From positions 1,612,001 through 1,676,000 of the forward strand of contig CM074704.1 in NCBI GenBank assembly GCA_037367355.1: 64,000 bases of DNA. Reading direction: 5' to 3'. The stretch's first letter is position 1. Each line of letters starts with the position of its first letter. The DNA comes from Neoscytalidium dimidiatum. Lineage: Eukaryota; Ascomycota; Dothideomycetes; Botryosphaeriales; Botryosphaeriaceae. The position numbers and the translations under genes were made by a program. The notes under the pieces are model-generated. The model saw nothing but the letters and a program-made list of their open reading frames with translations. It was not told where the DNA came from and made no database searches. This document shows, in pieces, positions 24,008 through 36,687 of the stretch.

Positions 24008-24978
24008 TCATGAGAACTTCCAGCGGTTACCGCAGACAGTGCACTCGCAAAAGGTCGTCATAGGTTCATCAGCAGAGCGGGTCTGAGCCTGGCTGTAGCT
24101 GACCTTCTTCTGCCCGCACTTGCCGCACGTTAGGCTGGTACTGATACTCTTCTCCGCCTGAGCAACCATGGCCTTGTTCATGTTCTCCTTCTCTAGACGT
24201 TCAGCCTCGGCACGACGTTCCGCGGACATGAGTTCCTCGCTGGTCATAGTCACGAACTTCGCAGGGCTGATCTCGCCGGCCAAAACGCGCTTCCGCAAAC
24301 TCGGATTCGACTTGTTCTTGAGGTTCTGAAAGAGCGAGCGCATGCGTTCCTTATAAGCGGGCGAGGTCTCTGGTTGGTACTTATTATAAGCGGCGAGCTC
24401 GACGTCGCGTGCTACGACCATAACGGACTTTGGAGCTGCACGCGACAGTTAGTCAAACATTACCCCAGAGCCAGAACGCTGTGGTAATGGCACATACGAT
24501 CCTCAACCATGAGCGCCAGTGCGTTGTACATCATTTTCAAGCAGTTATCCCGAGTAGTGTTGCCGGTGAGCTTCCAGTCAATGCCGTCAGTGTCGACACT
24601 CCTCTTGTCCAGCGCGACATTGTGCTTGGGCTTGGGCTTCGCGGCGGGGACGGGTGATGGAGCGGCCTGCGAGGCGGGCGATTGGGTGCCGTTCTGCTGC
24701 TTGGGCGTGGAGGCGCGGTCGGCGCCAGCCTTTTTCACGTCGGAGCGCCACTTAGAGACGAGCTCGCTGGCCTTCTTGGCGACGTTGGGGTCCTTGTGGG
24801 TCTTGAGCTTGTTGACGATGATGCCGATCTTTGTGGAGCGCAGTAGGTCTTCGGTGGCCTGGACACCATTGCGTAGATCGTCGAGCAGCTTGATGAACGA
24901 GGAGCCGGGCTCGCCCGATGCCTGGGCCTTGGTGATGCTGCGACCGTGGGCCTCGACCTCCTTGGCGTCCATGGGCAT
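24008..24978 (-). CDS. dst1: Transcription elongation factor TFIIS
   Basis: Two minus-strand exons, 24978-24498 and 24435-24008, are joined across a 62-nt intron (GTATGT...GCAG, phase 1) and encode 302 residues. The start is the first ATG, in a good context, giving MPMDAKEVEAHGRSITKA; the second Met (MDAKEVE) is the usual family start and also possible. Domain I (LW/TFIIS-N) spans about 5-85 (LLRSTKIGIIVNKLKTHKDP). A Ser/Pro/Ala linker is followed by domain II (about 130-245, ELAAYNKYQPETSPAYKERM). The C-terminal zinc ribbon has cysteines in CGKCGQKK and CTVCGNRW, with the catalytic acidic loop RSADEPMTTF between them. TFIIS inserts this hairpin into the RNA polymerase II pore to stimulate transcript cleavage and rescue backtracked complexes. 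It is divergent from eaf6. Confidence 0.95.
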
Positions 24979-25333
24979 GGTGGGCAGGAACTCAGTGGCG
25001 CTGGTACGGGCGAACGCGCGTGATTGTGGAGAGGTAGGGAGGTGGAGAAGGTGGTTTCGCAAAAAACGGGCGGAGGCTGAAGGTTGGAGCTTTCTTTGCT
25101 AAGGTTGGACGTCCACGGCTGCTTCCGCCGCGCTGGCTGATCCGCGGGGCAAGCGCGCGCTAGCGGCTCACCGCCTTCGCGTCGATGCCTGCTAGCCTAT
25201 CGACCTTTCTCCAGACTCAACGTCAAGCTATCGCGAGCTTCAGCGTCGCGGCCCTCCAACCTCCGCAATTCGTCTCTCGTGACCGTCCCGACCGATCCGT
25301 ATCGTCGTTGCGTTGTTCCCACCTCTACGCACC
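24979..25333. promoter_or_regulatory. Shared divergent promoter region of TFIIS and eaf6
   Basis: Only 355 bp separate the two start codons, so both promoters and 5' leaders must lie here. No TATA box is obvious on either side. The sequence is pyrimidine-rich toward each gene. Co-regulation is an inference from geometry only. Confidence 0.6.
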
Positions 25334-26082
25334 ATGAGTGAGAACGCGCCGCCCGCCGACGCTCAGGCGAACGCCAACTCGGAGGCTACACGCGGCATGC
25401 CCTATTACGAGAAGCTACGACGCGACTTGCGTGAAGCATTAGCAAAAAAGCGCGCGCTCGATGTCGCTCTAGTCGGTTAACGCGTCTTGATCGCGTAGGA
25501 ACACGATGAGACTGACCATAGACCGTAGAACAGTATTGAAGAGAACATTTATCGCGCCGAAACAAGCTATCTCGAAGAAACAAGTGCCGGCAACATCGTG
25601 AAGGGCTTTGACAACTACATCAAAGGCTCAACTGCCTCCACATCAGGCGGAGCTGGTGCAGGCAACGCTGCCCGCCGAAAAGCTGCCATCAACGAGCAAG
25701 ACCGCATATTCAGCCGCAGCTCTCAAAGCTTTCTGATGAATGTACGCTCCCTTAGTATGACATTCTGTTGTCTCCAGGACCTCAGATGCATGCTCGCACC
25801 AAATACCCTGCGTTTGCGCGAACCGTCGTACTGATGGCAAGAAGAAGGATAGTACTAGCTAACACAGCTACTTGTCAGGACTCTCCCGGTCCGACATCTG
25901 CGCAAACGACGCCCTCGCACGCCCCCACGCCAACTTCATCCTTTCCCGGCGCCAGCAACCATCCGACACCCGGAAGCACTACCAGCAAGGCGCCCAACAA
26001 GAAAAGGCCGCCGGCCAAGGACGATGAGGATACGGATGGGAAACCGAATAAGAGAGGCAAGATCACGTATGGAAGGGATTAG
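25334..26082 (+). CDS. eaf6: Eaf6-like subunit of histone acetyltransferase complexes (NuA4)
   Basis: Three exons, 25334-25471, 25529-25741 and 25879-26082, encode 184 residues with phase-0 junctions. Splicing gives EKLRRDLREALAKKRALDVAL joined to NSIEENIYRAETSYLEE, then AGNIVKGFDNYIKG. This is the conserved Eaf6 coiled coil and GFDNYIKG signature. EQDRIFSRSSQSFLMN follows, then a Ser/Thr/Pro-rich tail ending NKRGKITYGRD, typical of fungal homologues. The first donor (GTCGGT) is non-consensus, but the alternative GTTAAC a few bases on breaks the frame, and a GACTGAC branch-like site supports the acceptor. Intron 2 is long (137 nt), with CTAAC before its CAG. Eaf6 is a small shared subunit of NuA4 and NuA3-type acetyltransferases in the nucleus. 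Confidence 0.9.
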
Positions 26083-28726
26083 GCGCTTAGTTGTAATTGT
26101 ATAACACGAACCGGCGTTGCAGGGCATGGAAAAACGCGGCGTTTGGGAGGGCATGTGTGACCATCATCTGCGAGTACGATACCCCGGAAAAGGCAGAAAA
26201 TCAGACAGACATTTCGGCTTGGAACTTGGAAGCGAAGAGGATCCTCGGGGACTCGGGCCATGGTGATATCATACATCGCATTGCCTGCGGTCCTGAGGCA
26301 CAGAAGCGACATGTGGAAAATAAAGGGCAGACGTGCGTCACGCTGAGAGGGCGGGCGATCCGAGCAGGCCGACTTCTTCTTCGTTGTCGAACCCTGGCCT
26401 GCCAATTCCAAATTCTTGAAATGACAACATGAAAGGGGCCGTGATGCCAGAGCTGTGGACGCGAGCAAGATGCTCAAGCGCAACGCGCGTGCGGCCATCA
26501 TAGTCCCTCAGGGGAGCCACAATGATGTAGAAGCTCAACAGCAAGTGGACCACAACATGAGCCCGTGTACCTGGTCTGTTCACGACGCGAGATAGGCTCG
26601 TCTCATTTCGCCGGGGTGGCGGGGACCCTGAGGGCTGGTGTCAGCCCGGCCAGGAGTCGAGCACCGGCGCGCGAGGTGTTGAAGATCCTTTCCCATCAGG
26701 CCTTCTGCTCCGAGTGAAGCCGCAGCGCACGCACGCGCCCGCAACCCACCCATTCCCTCCCCTTCCACGGCGGAGGGACCGGGTTGGGGAGAGCAGCCAC
26801 ACGGCTTCGCAAGAGCCAAGTTCTCTGGATGCTGAGACCATTTCCCTTTCGATCGCCCTTGGGAGCACGAATCGAGCAAGTGACCCGCCTTTCATATCGT
26901 TCGTACCTGGCGATCACCTCGTGGCACTCCCGGAACCTGAGCGATGCAGTTCGCAGCACCCCTCATCCATGTCTACGCTGCCCCGAGGGCGAACTGGGAC
27001 GGGCACTTTGGCCACCTGGGCTGCACTAGCAGCACGAGCGTGAGCGAAAGAGCGCAGATCCATCTGGGGAGCCTCAATCACACAACAGCCTCGCCTCCGG
27101 TTCCGACATCTCATCAGCACTCAGTCCGCAGCGCTCCGGTGCGGCGGCTGTCTCGGGGCCATCTCCCCGAGAGGCGGCCGCATAATGTGGAAGCGCAACT
27201 AGTTGCTGCCGAAGGAATGACGCGGGTAGGATGCGGCATCTCGGGAGGAAAGTGAGCGCGCAGAGCAGATGCAAAACGAAGGAAGCCCAGGTACAGGGGA
27301 TTCCTGATTTCTGCACGACCCGCCAGCCGTTGGTTCGCGTCGTCCAACAATGGCGGCCCAAGCTCCCACGCTCCCACTTCTCTTTCCCCGTCCAAAGGGA
27401 GGACGTCCACGTGAAGACGTAGCTTCCTTCGCGTGTCGGCAGGAATCCCTGCCCCCGCCCTGTGTGGCTCTGTTCGATCGCGGGCACAGTCAGCGTGCTG
27501 GCAAATTACATCGTTCTGATGGTGCCCCGAGCGCCTCTTGCAGCTCCACGGCACAGCATGGCATCACAAGTACGGCACACCACCATCTCATGATTTCCAA
27601 GGCCTCCCCCCCCCATGGAGGAAAGGGAAAAGGCACCTGATGGGAGAGCAGAGGCCGTGTGGAAGCAATGACTTCCCCGAGCTGTCAAGCGGCTTTGGCG
27701 CGCACGCCCACCCGGAGTGGCGGGTACGCGGGACCCCCAAAGGAGCCGGAGAAGCAACGAAAGTCTGTTCTCCAGTGTTATCCGCGCCGTTCGACCATTG
27801 CGGCGGCGCGCCGTGCCAACGAATGCGTGCTTGGCCCTGTTTGATTGCTGGAGACAAAAGGCAAGCGGCGGCGACAGCATGCCGACGTGCAGACACGTGC
27901 GTCTGTTTGCCCCTCTCTCTCCCCTCGCCCATCGCTCGGGCCGAGGACTGGCGGTTCAGAGGAAGTGGGTGCGCGCGATAATGGTGTGGCACGTGCTTTG
28001 TGTGCGGCAGACTTCACGACTCCGCGAACTCCATGCTGCACGCCGTGGCTAGCGCGTCCCGCTGCTGGGTTCAGCAAGTTCGTAGTGAAATGACAGTAAT
28101 GGCTTGGGGCGGATGGATCGGGGGCGCCTTTTTTTTTTTTTTGTTTTCCCCTCCCTCCCTCGCTCTCGAGAGTCGTGTCTGTGTCTCGGATGCTGGGTGC
28201 TTGCGCGTAAGCATCGCCACCGCAACGACCTGCTCTACTCAGACCTAAAACTGGTGAGGATTTGTAAAACGCGCGCATGTCTCGCCGGCAGCAAGCCCGC
28301 AACCAAACACGACACCGGATTTTGTTGGAACGCGAATGGCGGCGCGGCACGTCTGCCAGCCCCAAAGATGCACCGACAGCAGTCCCGAAGAGCGCCGCTG
28401 CTTGGCCGAGCCGTCAGGGTTTTTGCTGTCTCGTGCCAATGCTCGGGACCCAAGGTTTTCAGCGCTTTGCTGCATCGACGTCAAAGGTGTGGTGAGGGCG
28501 GGCTTGGGTTAAGGACGGCGCTAGGGCGCTAGAGCGCTAGGCCGAACCGCTCAACCTTCCCAGCGTGCAGTACGTACCGCGCACGCACCGGCTGCCCTCC
28601 CCGGCCAAGCCACCACAAGTCAGCGGTGGTCCCGGCGGCGAGCCAGCCTGGACCGGGAGGAGTTGCAGCGCTGCGGCGGCGCCAGAAAAACAGCCAGCCG
28701 CTGCAGGAGAGGGGGAGGGGAGCGGG

Positions 28727-28774
28727 CCAGGGCAGGGCAGAGCAGGGCAGGGCAGGGAAGCAGGGTAGCAGGGT
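28727..28774. repeat. Imperfect GGGCA-type tandem repeat
   Basis: Imperfect GGGCA/GCAGG pentamer-like repetition in intergenic DNA, degenerating at its right end into GCAGGGTA. Confidence 0.8.
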
Positions 28775-28853
28775 CGCCGCCCAAAGTTTAGCTGAGAGGC
28801 TAGCGTGCACATGAGCCGCGTGCCCGCCCGGCGGAAAGCTGGCTGGTGCTTTG

Positions 28854-28884
28854 CTGCCGGTGCCGGTGCTGGTGCTGGTGCTGC
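28854..28884. repeat. Hexamer tandem repeat GGTGCC/GGTGCT
   Basis: About five 6-bp units, with C variants first and T variants after, in intergenic DNA. Confidence 0.85.
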
Positions 28885-31800
28885 AGTCCCCTCCCACCGC
28901 CGCTAGCAAAGAGAGCGCGCCCGATGTAACCCCATTTCCACGGCCCGGGACTTGAACGCCCGCTCACCACTCACAGGGCGCCTCTCCGCTAGCCCAGATG
29001 CGCCAGAGCAACGCCCGCAAGCCCGCTCCGCGCGCCGGCGTTCGGAGACGCGAAATGGACTGCCGGGAAAGCCACCCACAACGCGGCGCTGCGCCGACAG
29101 AGACGCCGAAAGGGAAAAAAAAAAAAGAGGAGCCACCGCCGGGGAGCGGAGCCCGTCACCAGCGGCGGCGGCGACGGCGGCGGCGGCGGCGGAGACACAA
29201 CTCATAGGACAGAGCAAAAAAAGTGATCAATCTCATGGTTACACAAACCCTGCTTTCTGCGATATGCACCACGCACCCCCGGCCCGCCGCCAAGAGCGAC
29301 GCCAGCAAACCAACGCCCAGCGCGCCCACCCCTACCTCCATCTAACCCGACGACGCGCAGCGGAGCCCCCTTCACCCACTTTCGCTCTCCACCCACCGCC
29401 CACCCTGCCCGGAGGGTGTTCGCACCAACCGCCCAACAGCCGCCGCCGCCGCCGCATCTGAGCCTTTTTGCCTAAACTCACCCAAAACGCACACACATGC
29501 GCCTCAGAGCTACAAACCCATCGCACGCGTCAATGCCTGCCTTCCCGTTGGCTGCTCTACCTGCATCGCGATACGTACCCTACCAGCGGGAAGGTTGACC
29601 CCTGCTCTTCGCCGCCTTACCTCTCACCGGCCCCCATCCTCCTCCTCGACCTAAGTAGCCACCTACCTACCTAGCTAGCCACTTCCCTGACTCCCTTCCC
29701 GCTCTCCCGTTGCGAAAACGGCTTCTGCTGGCCTGCATATGCCTGCATGCATGTAGCGCGCTGCGACAGACAGGTGCGGTGTGCAGCACCATCTGCTCTC
29801 CTGCGTTTTTGTTCTGCAGCGCGAGCAGCAGCAACTGCCAACCATCATGCAAAATGCAACTTCCCAACCCCGGCAGCAGTGAGCAAAGCGCGCCAGCCCG
29901 CTGTCCTGACCAATTCATTCGCCGGGCCCCCCTCTTTTTCTCTATCATCCCAGCATCCCACCACCACCATTACGCTCAATCCTCCCCTCCCCCCCTATTT
30001 CTCGCAACTTTCCCATCATCTCCGTAATCGTTCCGGGCCGTCAGACGAAGGAAAAGCGCCTTTTTGCGCATCTGCCGCCAACGCGCCGGAATCCCTGCAG
30101 AACAAAAAGTCACGCACACGTTCTCCAATCTTTTCCCCATCCCCTTTCTTCACGCACACGCACAAGGACTTTTCTACATATGGCCAAGTTTGCAAGGACG
30201 GGGTCCCTCTCAGACCCTACTACGCCCCCTCCCCCCCCTTTGCTCCTCCCCTCCTCTCCGCCGGGAACAATGCTGGGAATAAGCGACATAAAAAAAAAAA
30301 AAAAACAGAGTTACGATACGATGCAAAGCATGCAGGTGCAGCTAGGTAGTCACTCTTTTCAAGCGGGATGCGGGACGGCGGGCGCGCGGGTGTGCGGGCG
30401 CACGTACCAACCACCCTTCCCGCTCCCTCAAACCTTCCTTTCCACACCTTCGCATCCCTTCCCGCAGTCGCAGGCGGCCGGCAGTAAGCCGTTCAATGCG
30501 GTATGTAGAAGAAGGGAAGCAAAAAGAAATAAAGAGAGAGAAAAGAGGAAAGGCCCTGCGGCGGGCGGCGTGGTCACCCGCGCGCATCGCCTCAAAGCAA
30601 AAATTGCGGACGCAGGCAGGACCTCTCCCTGGGGCAAGTAGCAAGGACCGAGAAAGCAGAAAGAGAGAAAAGAAAAATAAAAAAAAAAGGGTCGGTGGGA
30701 GATAGGGCGGATAACCGGCCAGCCAGTACCCAAGTCGCAATGCCGACGAATGAACGGCAAACCCGCAGGCAAGAAGTACTTCACACCGACGACAGAGGCT
30801 GAAAAGATTGCTGCGCGGTGTAACTTAGCAGAGCTAAGCAGCGAATTAACGATAACATCACCCGTCTTAAGCGTCCGCCCCATGATGATCAGGGTCCGGT
30901 GGTGGCTTGCTTTTTTTTTCCCTCAATCTTTCAACTTAAAAAAAAAAACACTTATGTTTGTCGATTGGGTGTGAGAAACTACGTAGGGGGCAAAAAATAA
31001 GGGCGGAAAGAAAAAGAAACCGGTGTTTGTTGTTAGTTAGGTCTTAGTTTCCCCATTGTCGGCTTCCGGTTGGTGGTTGCTGACGGGGGCGCTGAGATTA
31101 CCTGGGATTCCGCTGGCAGGGAATGGTAGGGAGGCGCTGCGCTACACCCAAGCACTTACGCCAGCCGAGCTGCGCCAAGCTACGCCGCCGACGCCATAGC
31201 GCATGGATATCTGTGGAAGGGACAGAGGAAAAAAGATATGTGTGAACAGCGAGTGAGACCTTCGAGGCACACTTTGGGAGGAGGCAAAAAATCAGGGACC
31301 TGAATGACGGCCCGTTAACGATGACGAAGGAGACGTCAATGCAATTTCCCTGAACTTTGCTGTTCTTTTCGGGAAGCGGCTGCGAGGCGATGCAGGCACG
31401 ATGACGAACGGTAGTAGGTTAGCTGTTCGTTGCGCAGGCCGTTTTTGCTACTGTTTGGTAAAACTCGGCACATGACTCGCAATGTGGGTGAAACTTCCGC
31501 CTCGCTCCAGTCGCCATGGTTTCTCCCGGAGCTTTAGGTTTGCCATCCGTTGCCTGCGGCAGGAATACGGGTTCCCTCGTGTGCAATGTGTGTAGACTTG
31601 AAACCTCGTGTTACAAGCGTCGAGTTGAAGGGTGGTAGTTCGTATATTCGAAGTACCGTGACGTTTTGTTTGATGCCCGATGGGGTGGAGCGCAAAGCGT
31701 CTGCGCGTAGCGCAACACGCACGCGCGGGTGGTGGGAATGCGTGGTGGACGAGCGGAATGGCGGGCGGCCGCGGGGCTGTGCTGGATGTGGTGTGGGTGG

Positions 31801-31904
31801 AGTGTGGTGCTCGTACCTGATAGGTACGGAGCCTGGGAGAGGAACAAGTGACCAAGAATCCAAGCCGTCGGATGGCATGGTAGAGGGGCGCGGCTGCGAC
31901 GCAT

Positions 31905-31942
31905 GCACGCACGCACGCACGCACGCACGCACGTACGCACGC
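31905..31942. repeat. (GCAC)n microsatellite
   Basis: About nine tetranucleotide units with one substitution (GTAC) near the right end; intergenic. Confidence 0.95.
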
Positions 31943-33585
31943 CCTCTTTCATCAGCAGCGCAGCAGCCAGCCAGCAGACCGCACATTGCTGCGGACGAAG
32001 CAGCCATTGCAGTGCCTGGCGGGGCTCCTTTCGTCACAGAACTGGAGGGCGAAAAAAGTCAAGTTGCAAGGCCCTGTGTAGTTGAAACACTTCGGTTACG
32101 GCGAGCGAGGGGCGACGGGAGGGCTGAGAGAGCAAAGAGGCTCAGCTGCTGAGGTTAGGGAATCTAGGAGTAGTTGCTGAATCCAGCAAGTCCAAGCCCG
32201 TTAGGCACCCAGAAACCGGTCAGAAGAAAGTGGAGTTGACGTGCTCGTCCGCCGCGCCTGCTCGGCCATGCAAGTGATTGTGGTGATTGATTAGTGGATT
32301 GACGCTGGGGCGCCATTGTGGCGCCAGCCGTTGATGTCTTTGCGCTCCTGCGGCGCCGCCGTCGCCGCGCCCGCTCCGCGCTGCATGTTTTGGCAGCCGT
32401 CGCGGGAAGGCGCTCAGAGTGATCGGAGAGCGCACCGGCGCCAGCGGCTCGCTGAAGAGGGCCGCTGACAAGTGACGACGAGGCGAAGGTGAAGCGGTGC
32501 TTTCGCGCGGGACGCCTAAAAGCTGCCGGCAAAGTAGGGAAATTGTCAGATTAAACCCGAAACGCTCGACAAGGGAAAGCACACTATGCATGCAGGTATC
32601 AACCGATCCGGTAATCCACGATGTCTAGCGGATTGCAACGGAGAGACTCTGAGTAGTGCGGATGAAACAATGCAGGAGGAACACAAGATTTTTTTTTTTT
32701 TTCAATATCCTTCAGTATTATTCATTGAGCGAGCGTCGTGAGCCTACAGGCGGTGAGCTTCCTATTGCCACACCAAAGCTCCATGCTGACGCCGCAGTAG
32801 CTGTAACTAGCTGTATAGTATCCTCCCAGTAGTCCGTCCATACAAACACCAACCCCATCCGGTTCCATTTACCAAACCGGCGCTTTCCTATATCGTACAG
32901 GGGACGCGCACCATAAACCCTGAGAGAGACCCATCCTAATATACGGCACCAGCAGCGTCCAGGCTGACATGAAAGCGAGCGGCCACCCTGTCGAGGCGTG
33001 CAAGTCCATCGCCGTTGTGGAAGACGAGACAAAAGGAAACCACAAAAACAAACGAGCCGACAGCAGTATTAATACAATGGTGTAGAAGGAAACCCCGAGC
33101 GCATGGGAAAAGGTCCTAGAAATGGCCGCTGCAGATAAAACAATCATATGAACGCCTTTCTACACGCCCAAGAGAACGCCGACCTACTTATGCTCTCGGA
33201 TCCTCATTCGTGTGAAGATTGCCGTAGAGATAAGGCAATGGAAACAAGAACCGCTGGAAAATAGGGTTGAAGCCATACACCATGGGGTATAAAAAGTAGC
33301 GACCGTCTAGAAGATGAACGGTGTCTCTCCTGGATGTGAAATGAAATAAAATCAGACGGGGGAAAGAAAATGAAAGCCGCACAGGAAAACGCGGAGGCGG
33401 GATATCTCAAGAGGAAAAGACACAGCCGCAGTGACGACACTTTTTAAAACAGGAAAATGCACTCGCGCATCACCCTGGCGCGGTGCACGTGGAGCAACTT
33501 TTTTTTTCCAGCTCGACTGAACTCCGTGTCGCGGGAAACTGGTCATCCGGAAAGGCGCGTAAAAGTGGACTCCACAAGACGTAAC

Positions 33586-34805
33586 CTAGTTCTCCTCGGG
33601 GGACGGTTGGTCGCGCTCGCCCTTGTGGACCTTCCTATGTCTCCTCAGATTCGAGACGACGGAAAAATGGCGGCCACAGCCCTCGACTTCGCAAGCGAAT
33701 GCTACACTGTGTTAGTTGCGAATAGATTAAAATGAGTTGGTTTTGGACATGACTCACGCTTCTCGCCCGTGTGACTGTACATGTGGGTCTGCAGGGAGCT
33801 TGGGCGCGTGAAGCGCTTATCGCAGACTTTGCACTTGTGCTTCTTCTGCGAGCTCGACGACACCTTGGAGCTGAACTGGCCCATCATGGACTGCGGCGCC
33901 GGAGGGAGGTTGGTACCAACAAGCGCAGAAGGCCTGGGAAGGGTTCTGGAAGACATATCGCCAACGGACTCGGACGCGGAGCTGTAGTCGGTCACAGAGG
34001 AGTCGGCGACGGATCCAACAGAGCCGTTGTAGTAAGAGGGGTAGGTGCTGGCGGAGGAAATGGAGGAGTGGGCAGAGTGGGTGGCGGGGAAGCCATAGGA
34101 GTCGGTCGAAGTGCGAGGGTTCTGGTTGCCGTAGATATTCCTAGGAGTGATATCCTGGCTCATGGCAACCATGCCCCGGCTGGCGTCGAGGGCGTCACTA
34201 AAGCTATTGCGCTGCTGTTGCTCTGAGTTCATCCTGTTTGGAAAGTCAGCCAGGGAGCTCTGGCGTTGCCGCTGGTAGTCGACCGGGGCGCCGAGGAAGG
34301 TGGCAGAGGGTACTGACGGCTGAGAAGACCGGCGGGCCATGTCTTGCTGGTAAGAGTATGCGGGAGCGGGAGCCCGGTTGGTGTAGTCCATAGAATACTG
34401 GGGCGCCGAGGTGGGCGCGTACGAAGGAGCAGTGGGAGAGGCAGCTGAGGCGGCGTAGGTTGTCCCGTAAGGCCTCGAGGTGTTCATAAGATCTTGCGAC
34501 ATGGCAGGTGAGTTTTGCGGTTCGTACATTCCATCTGAGAGACTAATACCTGCTCCTAGTGACGGCGCGCTGACGGGGATGTTGGAGTACGGCAGAGAGA
34601 CGGTGGTGGGGCGGACGGCGGCCTGCGGCTGGGCGGTGGTGGGCATGCCGGGCGTGTTGGAGCCAAGGGAGGTAGGGTACAGCTGCTGGGGCGCCGGCGG
34701 GGCAGACACCCACGGGTTGGTGAACTGAGGGCCGGGAAAGCGCATCGTGTCAAAGCCCAGGCCGTTCACCTGGTGCTGCTGCCGGTTGTCGACTGCCATG
34801 GCCAT
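33586..34805 (-). CDS. flbC: FlbC-like C2H2 zinc-finger developmental regulator
   Basis: Two minus-strand exons, 34805-33758 and 33701-33586, are joined across a 56-nt intron (GTGAGT...GTAG, phase 1) and encode 387 residues. The N-terminus contains HQVNGLGFDTMRFPGPQF, followed by a long Ser/Ala/Pro/Tyr-rich region. Two C2H2 fingers sit at the C-terminus: CKVCDKRFTRPSSLQTHMYSH, and after splicing FACEVEGCGRHF leading to VVSNLRRHRKVH. The intron splits the HTGEK-P linker between the fingers. This layout and finger sequence fit FlbC, which in Aspergillus activates brlA, abaA and vosA to promote conidiation. A second Met two codons in could also serve as start. An acceptor 5 nt further upstream (CACAG) gives an immediate stop, so the downstream TAG acceptor is used in the model. 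The gene stands alone between two very long gene-free regions. Confidence 0.9.
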
Positions 34806-35866
34806 GATCGGGGAAGTAAGGGCGCGCAGATATGTATCGTGAAGTCGAGGGAGAGGAGGGAACGGAGGAGAGCAATAAGGCGCTGTGTAGCAGGTTGAAA
34901 CGCAACGCCAGTAAGGTTCGCGAAACGTGGAGGAAGACGATCACCTCGCACGACGATATGCGGGATCAGCGGAGCTTTTGAAGGTGTCGAAGGTGAGCAG
35001 GAACCCCGGCGGCGGGCGACTGCCTATGGGGGCAATGATATGCTGCTCGGAGTGCCGATCTTGGGGCCACGCTGGACGGACCCAACCGCTTCGACGGGTA
35101 AGCTCAGGGCTCGCGGTATGACGACTGTCGAGATGGTGGCTGTTTCAGGTGTGCCCTGAGTGTGGGGAATGCGTGGCGGACAGCGCGCGAGGAGGAGCGC
35201 AACAAAGGAAGCAATGATGCGAAGGGAGGCGACTGTTGCGGCGAGTGATGATCGAGTACTTAACAGCTTGGGGAGGCGGGTTTGATTTGGGGGCACGCGC
35301 TGGGCAGGAGGAGTGCAGATCGGGGGAGCAGAGGGGGCTTGGGGAGCGGGCGTTTTGGGAGATAATAAGTTTGGCAGCGCAGCGGTGCGATGGCCGTGGG
35401 AGCATTTCTTACGTCGTCGCTGATGACATCGTAGGGACCGCGCACAAGCGAGCGGACAAGAAAAATGGCTTGAAGCCACCGCAGTCGGCGCCTGCGGGGT
35501 CCCTGCAACGCGCGCCGGGCAGGCCAAGCGCTGCTGCGCGCCCGACATCCCTGCCCGCTGGAGTGTGGGGGAGACAAAGCCCGCGACTCAGGCCGCGCTA
35601 GAGCAGCAATTAGCAGGCCGCCGCCGCCATGGCCGCGCGATGCCCCGCGCCCTCACGCACCCAATGGCGGCGTGCGCGGTGGGCCGCCTGCTCGAACGAC
35701 GGATAGGGCGTGTTGCCGGGGGGCTGCTTCGGGGCTAGTGCTATCTGTGCGCTCCTGAAAAGAGACAGCAGCGGCCGCAAACAGTGCTTGCGGCTAAGCC
35801 GCGAGTATCTCTAGCAGCGCGCACGGCCGCTGCTGTTAAATCTCCGGCCCAGCTGCGACGCGCTGC

Positions 35867-35890
35867 CTGAGGGCTGAGGGCTGAGGGCTG
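35867..35890. repeat. Heptamer tandem array CTGAGGG
   Basis: Three copies plus a partial copy of CTGAGGG, followed 20 bp later by a (GC)10 run at 35911-35930. Confidence 0.9.
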
Positions 35891-36652
35891 CCCGCCAGCG
35901 CCCGGTGGGTGCGCGCGCGCGCGCGCGCGCTGCCGGTGCTGCGCGGCCTGCGGATAAGCATCGCAGGCCAGCGCCAGCGCCAGCGCCAGCACCGGCGACG
36001 GCGGCGTCAACAACGACCACAACAACACCAGCCCGCGGCGACATTCCTCCTGCCCTCTGCGCCCGCGCCCGCGCCCGCGCCCGCGCTCGCGCCGGCCCTG
36101 CTGCGCGCCGCCCGTCAAGCTCAGCGCGCGCGGCCGAGCAGCGCGGCCCAATGCTTAGGTGGCAGCGGGCACCGTTGGAACCTGGTTCCCCTGATGCTCC
36201 CGCATGGCGTGGGTTTGGCTTGCCCGGCAGCGTTTGATCGCCTGGCGGCACGGCCAAGGGCATGGATGGCTCAGGCAGTCACGAGCCGGTGGCCCGCGCA
36301 GCGAGCTTTAATCTCAATCTCAGCGCCGGCAGGGGGCGTGTACGAGCGAGGAATGCGGGACGGCCAATGGCGAAACGCAGGACGGCGGCGAGCAGGCCGG
36401 GATGCCTCATTTCCTGCTGCTGTTGCTGGTGCTGGTGCTGGCACCTGGCTACGGGCAGCGCTGGCCGTGCCTGTCGCTCGCGGGCCTAGCGGTGTGCTGC
36501 GTCGCGCCGCGGCCAATCAGCCGCCGGCCACGGTCTGCTGGAGCCGGGTGTGGTGGACGCGGAGCTGCTGGGCGTGTGGTGGTGATGTGGTGACGACGCC
36601 CTCCAGTTGCAGTAGCGCCGAGCAGCGTCCCCTTCTCCACACACGCCCAGTG

Positions 36653-36687
36653 CCACCTGCCACCTGCCACCTGCCACCTGCCACCTG
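36653..36687. repeat. Heptamer tandem array CCACCTG
   Basis: Five perfect copies of the 7-bp unit CCACCTG in the flbC upstream region. Confidence 0.95.

Larger units (their letters stand above)
26083..33585. other. 7.5-kb intergenic region downstream of flbC
   Basis: No gene could be supported. The stretch is GC-rich with repeated low-complexity tracts: GGGCA-type repeats near 28727, GGTGCY near 28854, (GCAC)n at 31905, a 16-base T run near 28125 and a 17-base A run near 30290. Open frames of 100-200 codons overlap on several strands at once, as expected from GC-rich sequence, and none encodes a domain I recognise. The right end probably includes the flbC 3' UTR. Confidence 0.5.
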
